Shown: one piece after another, positions 51,745 to 59,557 of the stretch
Position numbering within the stretch: the stretch's first letter is position 1
Layout of the letters: each line of letters begins with the position of its first letter
Source: JABDLF01 sp041609715
GTDB lineage: Bacteria > Pseudomonadota > Gammaproteobacteria > Steroidobacterales > JABDLF01
Reading direction: 5' to 3'
Length of the DNA stretch: 59,557 nucleotides
Assembly: GCA_041609715.1 (NCBI GenBank)
Contig: JBFIQI010000003.1
Coordinates: 1 to 59,557, forward strand
Translations under genes and position numbers: made by a program
Notes under the pieces: generated by a model
What the model was told of the DNA's origin: nothing
The model's input: only the letters and a program-made list of their open reading frames with translations
The model's database searches: none

Positions 51745-52431
51745 TTATTTTGCTTCCCGCATCCTCAGGTAAGCATGCCAGTGAATGCGAGCGGCGACGC
51801 TGCGCCAGGGACGCCAGCGCTCGGCAAGCTCATGGCTTTGCGCGTGTCCCGGTCGCTGGGCAAGCCCAAGCAGTTGCGCCTGGGCAAGCTGCAGTGCCAG
51901 ATCACCGGCCGGCCACACGTCCGGTCGTCCCATAGCCAGCAGCAGATAAATGTCAGCGGTCCAGAGACCAATACCTGGAAGAGACATGAGTCGCTCGCGT
52001 ACCGTGTCGTCATCCTGGCGGGCCAGCGAATTCATGCGCAAGTCACCGTTTTGCACCGCCAAAGCCAGCTTATGGCAGTAGCGTGCCTTTTGACGCGAAA
52101 GCCCCGCCCCGCGCAGCCTTGTTTCGCCGAGGCTGGCAATATTGGCAGCTCGTATGCCGCCGGCGAGGGTTTTGAGCCGTTTGTACACGGCAACACCACT
52201 GGCCACAGATACCTGCTGTTCCAGGATGATCTGTATCAGCGTGGCAAAGCCGGGTGGTCGCAAACGAATCTCAGGAACGCCGTGTTTGTGAACTGCCTCA
52301 CGCAGCTGCGCGTCGCGCCGCGTAAGTTCCCGCACAGCCCGTCGATGGGTGGTCAGGTCGAGACGGCGGCGAGTGTTAACGAGCTTCTCTCCAGAGCATG
52401 ACGGCCAAGGATGCGGGCACCAAGACCCCAA
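51745..52431 (-). CDS. AlkA-like HhH-GPD DNA glycosylase
   Basis: 228 aa at most. RPPGFATLIQIILEQQVS begins the glycosylase core; the helix-hairpin-helix is LMSLPGIGLWTADIY and the catalytic aspartate lies in WPAGDLALQ. Removes alkylated bases such as 3-methyladenine. Start is uncertain: TTG 52431 overlaps the small membrane gene by 56 bases; GTG 52335 is a shorter choice. Confidence 0.85.
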   Translation of the reverse strand: MGSWCPHPWPSCSGEKLVNTRRRLDLTTHRRAVRELTRRDAQLREAVHKHGVPEIRLRPPGFATLIQIILEQQVSVASGVAVYKRLKTLAGGIRAANIASLGETRLRGAGLSRQKARYCHKLALAVQNGDLRMNSLARQDDDTVRERLMSLPGIGLWTADIYLLLAMGRPDVWPAGDLALQLAQAQLLGLAQRPGHAQSHELAERWRPWRSVAARIHWHAYLRMREAK

Positions 52432-52558
52432 GCACGCTGACCCACATGGGCGTTACCTCGCCCTCGACCAGGACTTCCCAGCCAAAAATAAGGCGCAACA
52501 AGTGCACCAGCGCCACCAGGCTGAAAAGAACGATTGACAGCAGGCTTCCGATTTTCAT
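52376..52558 (-). CDS. Small two-helix membrane protein
   Basis: 60 aa: LLSIVLFSLVALVHLLRLIFG, shortened here by one membrane segment, then VSVLGVLVPASLAVML, with a charged end WREAR. Similar tiny proteins are widespread and unnamed. Overlaps the glycosylase frame at its 3' end. Confidence 0.6.
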   Translation of the reverse strand: MKIGSLLSIVLFSLVALVHLLRLIFGWEVLVEGEVTPMWVSVLGVLVPASLAVMLWREAR

Positions 52559-52650
52559 GGTTTTGCCCCCCTTTGGCTGAGTTTGCCGGCCGGCATCAGC
52601 ATTCAGGTATTAAGAGGATAGCTGGTCATATCCAGCCTCGCCCGCGGTGG

Positions 52651-53466
52651 TCAAACAGATTTTCTTGCCACCACGCCCAGCATGGGCGGTGACAGGAAGA
52701 AGCTGGCCGGATTCTCTGCTCGCTGGCGCCAGTCGGCATCATTAGCGTCAAGATCGTCAGCGCTGAGATAGCCTTTTTTCACGAGCTGCGGCAGGTAGCT
52801 GCGCTGGAATGCGCGGACCCACTGCCATACTGCACTGCCGGGGCGGGCGGTTTCGATAATGGGCTCCAAATGAATAACTTCCAGACCGGCTTCCAGCATC
52901 AGACCGGGCAGCTTGTCGCCTATGTCCAGATCGCCGCCGGCATCTGCAAGGCTCTGATGGATCTGCCCAAACACATGTCTGAATATGTCGCTGGCCGGGA
53001 AGGTATCTATGGCCAGGTAATGAAAATAATCCATGACCACCAGGTGCCCACCGGGACGCAGCGCGCTGGCGACGGCATCGATCACGCGGCCCGGGTCTGG
53101 CAAAAAGCACAACAACCAGCGAATAAAGGCGCCATGCACCGAGGCTACCGGTAATCCCGGCTCGAGGGCATCAGCGACTCGCGCGTCAATGTTCTCGACA
53201 GCGCGTTCGCGGCACCAGCCGGACAGTACCTCGATGAACCTTCGGGAATTATCCAGAGCGATTATCTTGCCGTCAGGCCCGACGCGCTCGGCCAGTTCAA
53301 AACTGGTAAAGCCCGGACCGCAACCGAGGTCCAGCAAGCGCTGTCCGGCACCGAAACCGGCCTCATCGTACAAGCCGACCGTGACCGGTCGCCAGATATC
53401 GTGCTGCTTGGCCAGGCGATCGAGTTCGGCATCGCCGGTGCCTAATACGTAAGGGTGTTTTTTCAA
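52651..53466 (-). CDS. Class I SAM-dependent methyltransferase
   Basis: 271 aa. Motif I LLDLGCGPGFTSFELAERV and IIALDNSRRFIEVL, then RPGGHLVVMDYF. Starts TTG 53466, five bases after GGGAG. The substrate is unknown; the size and the C-terminal half (WVRAFQRSYLPQLVKKGYLS) fit the UbiE/Methyltransf_11 group. Confidence 0.85.
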   Translation of the reverse strand: MKKHPYVLGTGDAELDRLAKQHDIWRPVTVGLYDEAGFGAGQRLLDLGCGPGFTSFELAERVGPDGKIIALDNSRRFIEVLSGWCRERAVENIDARVADALEPGLPVASVHGAFIRWLLCFLPDPGRVIDAVASALRPGGHLVVMDYFHYLAIDTFPASDIFRHVFGQIHQSLADAGGDLDIGDKLPGLMLEAGLEVIHLEPIIETARPGSAVWQWVRAFQRSYLPQLVKKGYLSADDLDANDADWRQRAENPASFFLSPPMLGVVARKSV

Positions 53467-53549
53467 GGCCAGCCACTCCCGGCATGTCGATCACTACCGA
53501 CGGCACGGTGCAGAGCTTAGCGAATTAATCAGTCAGCGGTAAGTCGCAG

Positions 53550-54545
53550 TCAGGACTTCAGGTTGCGAATTTTGAGGGCCGCCATGCGCTGAGTGTCGTC
53601 GAGATCTTCGCTTTTCCACGTAAAGCAGGGTGGGCTGCGGCGCAGCATGGGCCAACTGTTGGTCTCGATAATCTCCTGCAGGAATGCGAGGTTTTGCTCA
53701 ACGGCGTCTATGTAGGGGTTGCGGCCGTCGAATACGGCTTCGAAGTATTGATAGGCCTTGCCGAAGGCGCCGTCCAGGCGATCCCGGGAAGTCATCTTGA
53801 AAAACTCCGGTGTTTTCTTGAGCAGGTCCTCGCCCGATTCATAAAGAACCCGCAACTTGCCGGTATCTTCCTCCTCGGCCATGGCAATACCGCCCAAAAC
53901 GAACTCCGGAAACAAGCGGTCGCGACATTTTTCCAGGTAGCAGCGGTCAGCCATTTGCGCAATCAGGTCTGCGGTGCCAACCAGGTGACCCACCTTTTTG
54001 TAGAGCGGGTCCTGAACCTCGATTGACTCCGGCGCGCGTTCCATGCCGGTGAAATGCACGATGGTGGAGGCAACCCCGGCGGCATGATCGAGACCGACTT
54101 TTGGCAGGTACTCGCCGAGAAACTCGGCACTTCGCGATACATGATGGCGGGTCAGTTCGGAGCCGTTGACCAGCTCCTTTTCTTCTTCCCGGCGGATGTA
54201 GCCGGCGTCGTGAAATAGCGCAACGATCTGTCCTACCGTGGCGCGTTCGACACCAAGGCGACGATTCTCGGGCACAGTTTTTTCATAGCCAACAATGAGG
54301 CGCGCGGTTGCGAGGCTCATATCCAGGGTGTGCTGCATGTCGTGATAGACAGTTTCACAGCCGTGGAAACCTTCCAGTTCTCCACGGAAGAGATCCGCGA
54401 AATCATTAAAGGCTTTGCGTACCGTGGTCAGCCGATCGTTTGGAAAAACCTCCGAAAACAATTCGACAGCAGCATCGCGCACGGCAGTGGGCGAGCTCAC
54501 CTGCACTGTGTTGGTTACGTCAAAATCGCTGCGTCGCTCGCGCAT
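53550..54545 (-). CDS. HD-domain phosphohydrolase-like protein
   Basis: 331 aa. Metal-binding His/Asp pattern of an HD domain: YHDMQHTLDMSL, LFHDAGYIRRE and TIVHFTG. Many relatives hydrolyse nucleotides or cyclic nucleotides, and eukaryotic PDE-like HD motifs (HxxxH ... HD) are similar; the substrate is unknown. No sensor domain is fused. Confidence 0.78.
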   Translation of the reverse strand: MRERRSDFDVTNTVQVSSPTAVRDAAVELFSEVFPNDRLTTVRKAFNDFADLFRGELEGFHGCETVYHDMQHTLDMSLATARLIVGYEKTVPENRRLGVERATVGQIVALFHDAGYIRREEEKELVNGSELTRHHVSRSAEFLGEYLPKVGLDHAAGVASTIVHFTGMERAPESIEVQDPLYKKVGHLVGTADLIAQMADRCYLEKCRDRLFPEFVLGGIAMAEEEDTGKLRVLYESGEDLLKKTPEFFKMTSRDRLDGAFGKAYQYFEAVFDGRNPYIDAVEQNLAFLQEIIETNSWPMLRRSPPCFTWKSEDLDDTQRMAALKIRNLKS

Positions 54546-54620
54546 GGCCCGCCCTCGAGGGTAGTTTTACCTGCGCGTCCCTGGCGGGTTTTTGAATTAG
54601 TCTAAAAAAGATTCTGGAAT

Positions 54621-54659
54621 TTTACCACTAACCCTTGTATTTATTAGGGTTATGGTAAA
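54621..54659. terminator. Long bulged hairpin downstream of xthA
   Basis: TTTACCA-C-TAACCCT pairs with AGGGTTATGGTAAA: 14 bp with one bulged base and a 10-base loop. It sits 18 bases past the xthA stop, before the HD gene, and is AT-rich. On the xthA strand a T run follows only about 16 bases after the stem, so it may be a terminator or an RNA-processing site. Confidence 0.5.
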
Positions 54660-54676
54660 TATCAAGGGCCATAGGC

Positions 54677-55453
54677 CTAGTCGTCCAGGGCGAACGTGGC
54701 CACCACCGGCGCATGATCCGAGGGCCGGTCTGCGGCCCGCGGCTTGCGGTCGATACTACTGGCCTTACATTTTTGGGCCAGCGCTTCGCTGGCCAGCACC
54801 AGGTCGATCCGCAGGCCACGGTTGCGGCGAAATGCCGCCATGCGGTAGTCCCACCAGCTGAACAGGCCCGGTTCCTGGTCGAAAAGTCGAAAGGTATCCC
54901 GGAACCCAAGAGCAAGGATCGCCTGCAGGGCCTCCCGCTCCACAGCGCTGCAGTGGATCTTGCCCTCCCAGGCCCGGGGGTCATGCACGTCGGCATCTGC
55001 CGGCGCGATGTTGAAGTCGCCCATAACTGCAAGCTGCGCGGATTCCTCGAGAGCAGATGCCAGCACGTCGCGCAGGCAAGCCAGCCAGCGCAGCTTGTAT
55101 TGGAATTTGTCCGAACCTGGTTCTTTGCCATTGGGCACATAAAGATTAAAAATTCTGATGCCATCAACAGTGGCTGCGACGAACCGCCGCTGGGGGTCGT
55201 CCTCCATGCCGGGCAGAACGAGTTGAATATCTTCTGCCGCGTTGCGCGTCAGAAGCGCGACGCCGTTGTAGGTTTTCTGACCGGTGAACGCCACCCTGTA
55301 GCCAGCAGCTTCCAGCGCCTCCCGTGGGAAGTCGGCATCCGGTAGCTTGGTCTCCTGCAGACCAAGGACGTCCACGGGATTATCAACCAGCCACTCCAAC
55401 ACCTGCTCCAGGCGTACGCGCAATGAGTTTACATTCCAGGATGCGAGCTGCAT
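54677..55453 (-). CDS. xthA: Exodeoxyribonuclease III / AP endonuclease
   Basis: 258 aa. Exonuclease-endonuclease-phosphatase fold with WNVNSLRVRLEQVLEWL, LGLQETKLPDADFP (catalytic Glu), VMGDFNIAPADADVHDP and the closing RPSDHAPVVATF (catalytic Asp-His). Cleaves abasic sites and 3' blocked ends. 15 bases after prlC on the same strand, so probably cotranscribed. Confidence 0.95.
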   Translation of the reverse strand: MQLASWNVNSLRVRLEQVLEWLVDNPVDVLGLQETKLPDADFPREALEAAGYRVAFTGQKTYNGVALLTRNAAEDIQLVLPGMEDDPQRRFVAATVDGIRIFNLYVPNGKEPGSDKFQYKLRWLACLRDVLASALEESAQLAVMGDFNIAPADADVHDPRAWEGKIHCSAVEREALQAILALGFRDTFRLFDQEPGLFSWWDYRMAAFRRNRGLRIDLVLASEALAQKCKASSIDRKPRAADRPSDHAPVVATFALDD

Positions 55454-55468
55454 GGTTGTTTGCCAGAT

Positions 55469-57529
55469 TTAACTGGCAGCCGTCAGTTGATCGCCGTCAC
55501 CGGCTATACCGGCATGTCTCAACAATGGCTCGATGCTGGGTTCGCGCCCGCGAAATTCCACGAAAGCTTCCATGGCGTCCCTGGTGCCGCCAACTTCCAG
55601 AATGCTCTTCAGAAATCTGCGGCCGGTGGCAGAATCAAAAATCCCTTCTTCCTCGAAGGCTGAAAACGCGTCCGCCGACAGAACTTCCGCCCACTTGTAG
55701 CTGTAATAGCCGGCGGCATAGCCGCCGGCAAAGATATGCGAAAAACCATTGGGAAACCGGTTGAATTCGGGTACCGGAACCACCGTTACCTGGCGGCGAA
55801 CTTCATCGAGAATACGCTGCACCTGGCCCGTTCCTCCGGGCTGGTACTCCACATGCAGGCGAAAGTCGAAAAGCGAAAACTCTAACTGCCGCAGCATCTT
55901 CATGGCCGCCTGGAAAGTGCGCGCACCGCGCAACTGCTCCAGCATTTCATGGGGCAGTGGCTCGCCGCTCTGGTAGTGCCGGGAAATGTAGGGCAGGGCT
56001 TCATGCTCGAAGGCAAAATTTTCCATGAACTGGCTGGGTAATTCGACGGCATCCCAGGCGACGTTGTTGATCCCGGCAACGCTGGGATACTCGGCCCGGG
56101 TCAACAGGTGGTGCAGCGTGTGACCGAATTCGTGAAACAGTGTCAGTACCTCATGGTGGGTCAGCAACGCCGGATCATTGCCTACTGGCGGCATGAAGTT
56201 ACAAACCAGGTAGGCCGCGGGATCCTGCTGATGATCCTGCATGCGTTTGCGGTTGGCGCATTCATCCATCCAGGCGCCTCCGCGCTTGTTCTTGCGCGCG
56301 TACAGGTCTGTGAAAAAACTGCCTCGCAGCTTGCCTTTGTGGTCAAAAACATCGTAGAAACCCACATCTTCGTGATAGCGGGCGACATCCTCCCGGGGGC
56401 GTACCTCGATTCCGTAAAGTTTGCCGGCTATTTTGAACAGACCATCCAATACCACTGGCATGGGAAAGTACGGCCGCAGCTGTTCATCTGAAATGCCGAA
56501 ATTTTTGCGTTTCAGCTTTTCCGAGTAGTAGGCGATGTCCCAGGCTTCGAGGTTTTCGTGACCATGGGTGGTATGCGCATAGTCCGCAAGCATTGCAAAT
56601 TCCCGCTGTCCCGCGGCCCGGGTTTGGGCTACCAGGTCGTTCAAAAAGCCCATGACTTCGTCAGGTGCGCGGGCCATCTTGGGTTCCAGAGACAGCTCGG
56701 CGTAATGGCGGTAACCGAGCAGCTTAGCCATTTTCTGTCTGATGACGAGAATTTCATCCATGACTTCGGTGTTGTCGAAGCGGGCGTCGTGGGGGCCATG
56801 ATCAGAAGCTCTGGTAACCCAGGCTTCGTAAAATTCGCGACGCAAGCCAGCGTCATCGGCGTAAGTCATGACCGATTCATAAGACGGGTAATCCAGGCCC
56901 AGCAACCAGCCGTCTTTACCCTTTTCTTTGGCCGCGTTGCGCGCGCGCTGGATCGCACGCTCCGTCATACCGGCCAGTCGTTTCTCATCCGTAATATGCA
57001 TCGACCATGCGTTGGTGGCATCAAGCAGGTTTTCTTCAAATTTTGCCTGCAGCTTTGACCGCTTGCGCGCCATTTCCCGATAGCTGGCTTTGCCCGCGTC
57101 GCTCAGAGCCACCCCGGAAAGACGAAAATCGCGCAGCGCGTGGGCCAGCAGTTTCTGCTGGGAATCGTCCAGATTGCTGGCGTTACCCGCAACATTCTCG
57201 AATGCAGCAAACAGCCTGGCGTTCTGCCCGATTTCGCTGTGATAGTCCGTCAGTTTGCCCAGGCATGCGTTATAGGCCTCGCGCAGCACTGGATCATTCC
57301 TGACGGCATTCAGATGCGCTACGGGCGACCAGGCCCGGGCCAGGCGCTCATCCGCGGCCTCCAGCGGCTCCACCAACCGCTCCCAGCTGCGCGCCTCTTT
57401 GTCCGCCAGCACCCTGGCGATCAAGGCCCGATTTTCCGCCAGCAGATGATCGATTGCGGGTTCGACATGCGCCGGCATGATGCGGTCAAAAGCCGGCAGT
57501 CGGCGATCTTCTAGCAGGGGGTTGTTCAT
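55469..57529 (-). CDS. prlC: Oligopeptidase A (M3 zinc metallopeptidase)
   Basis: 686 aa (E. coli 680). Zinc motif HEFGH at 466-470 and the third ligand in the following helix. Degrades cytoplasmic peptides and cleaved signal peptides. ATG 57529 (MNNPLLEDRRLPAFDRI) is chosen; the frame stays open 1.1 kb further, but that is antisense to gor and not coding. Confidence 0.96.
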   Translation of the reverse strand: MNNPLLEDRRLPAFDRIMPAHVEPAIDHLLAENRALIARVLADKEARSWERLVEPLEAADERLARAWSPVAHLNAVRNDPVLREAYNACLGKLTDYHSEIGQNARLFAAFENVAGNASNLDDSQQKLLAHALRDFRLSGVALSDAGKASYREMARKRSKLQAKFEENLLDATNAWSMHITDEKRLAGMTERAIQRARNAAKEKGKDGWLLGLDYPSYESVMTYADDAGLRREFYEAWVTRASDHGPHDARFDNTEVMDEILVIRQKMAKLLGYRHYAELSLEPKMARAPDEVMGFLNDLVAQTRAAGQREFAMLADYAHTTHGHENLEAWDIAYYSEKLKRKNFGISDEQLRPYFPMPVVLDGLFKIAGKLYGIEVRPREDVARYHEDVGFYDVFDHKGKLRGSFFTDLYARKNKRGGAWMDECANRKRMQDHQQDPAAYLVCNFMPPVGNDPALLTHHEVLTLFHEFGHTLHHLLTRAEYPSVAGINNVAWDAVELPSQFMENFAFEHEALPYISRHYQSGEPLPHEMLEQLRGARTFQAAMKMLRQLEFSLFDFRLHVEYQPGGTGQVQRILDEVRRQVTVVPVPEFNRFPNGFSHIFAGGYAAGYYSYKWAEVLSADAFSAFEEEGIFDSATGRRFLKSILEVGGTRDAMEAFVEFRGREPSIEPLLRHAGIAGDGDQLTAAS

Positions 57530-57670
57530 AGCAATTTGGAAGTCGGCTTGTGCAGGGGGCGGCGATTTTAACATGCTGTCGTGGCGTGGCCGCGAGGGGG
57601 CGCGTTGCCAATGCAGTAAACTAATGCCCTTTGGCGGTGCAAGCCCGCACATTTGCATAGAAGGTTTGCT

Positions 57671-59017
57671 ATGAGCGAAAGCTACGATCTGGTGGTAATC
57701 GGTGGCGGCAGCGGCGGCCTTGCCTGCGCTCAACGGGCAGCACTGCATGGCGTGCGCGCCCTGGTGATCGAAAAAGGGCGCCTGGGAGGTACCTGCGTAA
57801 ACGTCGGCTGTGTGCCGAAAAAAGTCATGTGGTACGCGGCCAGCCTCGCCCATGGCCTGCATGATGCTGCCGATTATGGCTTCGATCTGGAGCTTGTGGG
57901 GCATGACTGGCCAAAACTCAAGCGGGCACGGGATGCTTACGTGGAGCGCCTCAATGGCATCTATGCGCGCAATCTCGAAAAGCGCCAGGTCGATCTGGTG
58001 CGGGGCCAGGCCAGCTTTATTGATGAACAAACGGTGAGCGTGGAGGGTGTTTCCTACAGCGCGCCGCATATCGTGATTGCCACCGGCGGCTGCCCGATCC
58101 AGCCAGATGTGCCGGGTGCAGAACTGGGCACGGACTCCGACGGTTTTTTTGAATTCGAGGACTGTCCCGAAAAAGTGGCTGTAGTGGGAGGCGGTTACAT
58201 TGGCGTAGAGCTGGCCGGCATGCTGCATACCCTGGGTTCCGATGTCAGCCTGTTCATGCGCCGCGATGGTCCGCTGAAGAACTTCGATCCTATGTTGCGC
58301 GAGGCGCTGATGGACGCCTTGGTGGACAGTGGGGTCAAGCTGCACATTCACAAAGTGCCACGCTGTCTTGAACCACGCGACGGCAAGCTGGCCTTTTGCA
58401 GCGAGGACGGCGAAGCGTACCAGGGATTTGACAGCGTGATCTGGGCCATTGGCCGCCGCGCCGACACGCGGCACCTGAAGTTGGAAAATGCCGGTGTGGC
58501 GACCGGCGAAAATGACGATATCCCGGTGGACAAGTTCCAGAACACCAATGTGCCGGGTATCTACGCAGTGGGAGACGTCACTGGCCGGGCTGCGCTGACT
58601 CCGGTGGCCATTGCTGCCGGGCGGCGACTGGCTGATCGCCTGTTTGCGGATATGCCGGAGCGTCACCTGGATTATGATTGCATACCCACCGTTGTGTTTT
58701 CACATCCGCCTATCGGTACAGTCGGATTGACAGAAGTTGAGGCGCACGCCCGTTACGGCCATGAAGTGCAGGTGTTCAAGTCCATGTTCACGCCCATGTA
58801 TCACGCTCTGAGCCAGAAAAAGGGCCGCGCTGCCATGAAGCTTATTTGCGCAGGCAAAGAGCAGAAGGTTGTAGGTTGTCACGTGATCGGCATGGGTGCT
58901 GATGAAATGCTGCAGGGATTCGCAGTAGCGGTACGCATGGGTGCAACCAAGCAGGATTTCGACGACACTGTCGCCATCCATCCCACATCGGCTGAAGAAT
59001 TTGTGACCATGGTTTGA
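57671..59017 (+). CDS. gor: Glutathione-disulfide reductase
   Basis: 448 aa FAD/NADPH enzyme. FAD-binding VVIGGGSGGLACA; redox-active disulfide C42/C47 in GGTCVNVGCVPKKV, the same numbers as E. coli; NADPH motif VVGGGYIGVELAG; and the C-terminal catalytic histidine in AIHPTSAEEFVTM. ATG 57671 has AAGG seven bases upstream. Keeps glutathione reduced. Divergent from prlC. Confidence 0.95.
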   Translation: MSESYDLVVIGGGSGGLACAQRAALHGVRALVIEKGRLGGTCVNVGCVPKKVMWYAASLAHGLHDAADYGFDLELVGHDWPKLKRARDAYVERLNGIYARNLEKRQVDLVRGQASFIDEQTVSVEGVSYSAPHIVIATGGCPIQPDVPGAELGTDSDGFFEFEDCPEKVAVVGGGYIGVELAGMLHTLGSDVSLFMRRDGPLKNFDPMLREALMDALVDSGVKLHIHKVPRCLEPRDGKLAFCSEDGEAYQGFDSVIWAIGRRADTRHLKLENAGVATGENDDIPVDKFQNTNVPGIYAVGDVTGRAALTPVAIAAGRRLADRLFADMPERHLDYDCIPTVVFSHPPIGTVGLTEVEAHARYGHEVQVFKSMFTPMYHALSQKKGRAAMKLICAGKEQKVVGCHVIGMGADEMLQGFAVAVRMGATKQDFDDTVAIHPTSAEEFVTMV

Positions 59018-59025
59018 GGCTGGTT

Positions 59026-59556
59026 GTGAACCCGCGAATGTACCTGGATTTTGCGCCCGCCCTGGGCCATCGGGTCTATGTCGATCCGGCTGCGCTGGTT
59101 ATTGGGCAAGTATCGCTGGCCGATGACGTTTCAGTCTGGCCCATGAGCGTGGTGCGAGGCGATGTTAATCGCATCGAGATTGGCCCGCGCAGCAACATCC
59201 AGGATGCCAGTGTTTTACATGTCACTCATGACGGCCCCTACACGGCAGGCGGAATTCCCCTGATCATTGGTGCGGATGTAACAGTTGGCCACCGGGTTAC
59301 GCTGCACGCCTGCACTGTGGGTGATCGTTGCCTGGTGGGTATGTCGTCCACGCTTATGGACGGCGCAATCCTGGAAGACGATGTGCTGTTGGCCGCCGCC
59401 AGCCTGGTGCCTCCCGGCAAGCGCCTGCAATCGGGGTACCTGTACCGCGGCAGTCCGGTGCAGCAGATCCGCAGGCTTTCAGAGCAAGAGCTGGAAATGT
59501 TGCGCTACTCCGCCGCGCACTATGTGCGCCTCAAAGACCGCTACCTTTCGGGATAA
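59026..59556 (+). CDS. Gamma-carbonic-anhydrase-like hexapeptide protein (YrdA type)
   Basis: 176 aa from GTG 59026, six bases after GAGG; ATG 59038 and TTG 59014 are alternatives. Left-handed beta helix: VIGQVSLADDVSVWPMSVVR, then metal-type histidines in VLHVTHDG and VGHRVTLHACT, and GSPVQQIRRLSEQE. YrdA-type proteins bind zinc but carbonic anhydrase activity is often unproven. Nearly abuts gor, so likely cotranscribed; stop is at the window's last bases. Confidence 0.88.
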   Translation: MNPRMYLDFAPALGHRVYVDPAALVIGQVSLADDVSVWPMSVVRGDVNRIEIGPRSNIQDASVLHVTHDGPYTAGGIPLIIGADVTVGHRVTLHACTVGDRCLVGMSSTLMDGAILEDDVLLAAASLVPPGKRLQSGYLYRGSPVQQIRRLSEQELEMLRYSAAHYVRLKDRYLSG

Positions 59557-59557
59557 A

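Noticed and set aside
57530..58666. 1.1 kb open extension of the prlC frame on the minus strand
   Set aside because: It is exactly antisense to gor, and PrlC starts normally at 57529; high-GC coding DNA often leaves one antisense frame open.
1..59557. CRISPR arrays, tRNA or rRNA genes, complete insertion sequences or prophage genes
   Set aside because: Scanned for regularly spaced direct repeats, tRNA cloverleafs, transposase or integrase motifs and found none by eye; a tool-based search could still find a diverged one.

Overview
The window is about 60% G+C, except for one AT-rich gene, and reads as the chromosome of a free-living gammaproteobacterium. The evidence is the order rsmG-parA-parB-atpIBEFHAGDC-glmU-glmS, atp subunits very close to E. 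coli in length and motif, and HemG, PrlC, XthA and Gor. The order Chromatiales/Woeseiales is a reasonable guess, but nothing here fixes genus. In this lineage the parAB-atp block usually lies near oriC; no origin, DnaA-box cluster, rRNA, tRNA or CRISPR array was seen.

Layout. 1-5.1 kb: 3' part of a very large outer-membrane protein (DUF11/SdrD-like repeats, two OmpA-like modules, C-terminal beta-barrel), closed by a strong terminator. 5.4-6.9 kb: an AbgT-family transporter where mnmG would normally precede rsmG. 7-9.5 kb: rsmG, parA, parB. 9.5-16.6 kb: the complete F1Fo ATP synthase operon with a good sigma70 promoter, a leader hairpin and a terminator. 16.7-20 kb: glmU and glmS, then a horizontally acquired AT-rich gene (23-32% G+C in sampled stretches) for a stand-alone DpnI/Dam-replacing-type nuclease domain, whose start codon overlaps the glmS stop at the classical Tn7 attachment locus.

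20.4-41.3 kb: a long block of mostly small minus-strand genes, often overlapping by 4 bases: hydrolases, acetyltransferases, SRPBCC, cupin, VOC, TPR, ankyrin and GGDEF proteins, a PLP decarboxylase, a beta-carbonic anhydrase and a subclass B1 metallo-beta-lactamase with a lipoprotein signal next to a phosphinothricin-type acetyltransferase. 41.4-46 kb: a PadR regulator with its prefix-domain membrane partner, HemG, and a CadC-like winged-helix/TM/TPR regulator.

47.7-50.0 kb: the most interesting region. At least three related ~80-90 bp elements with GTTRRRY/RYYYAAC-like ends, internal triloop hairpins and gene stop codons inside them look like integron attC sites. They separate small minus-strand genes (GFA enzyme, lipoprotein, membrane proteins). 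No integrase gene is present, so this is best read as an attC cluster lacking an integrase (CALIN).

50.2-59.6 kb: an ATP-grasp protein, an orphan CdiI_2-type immunity protein, an AlkA-like glycosylase, a methyltransferase, an HD-domain protein, then the housekeeping genes xthA, prlC, gor and a gamma-carbonic-anhydrase-like protein.
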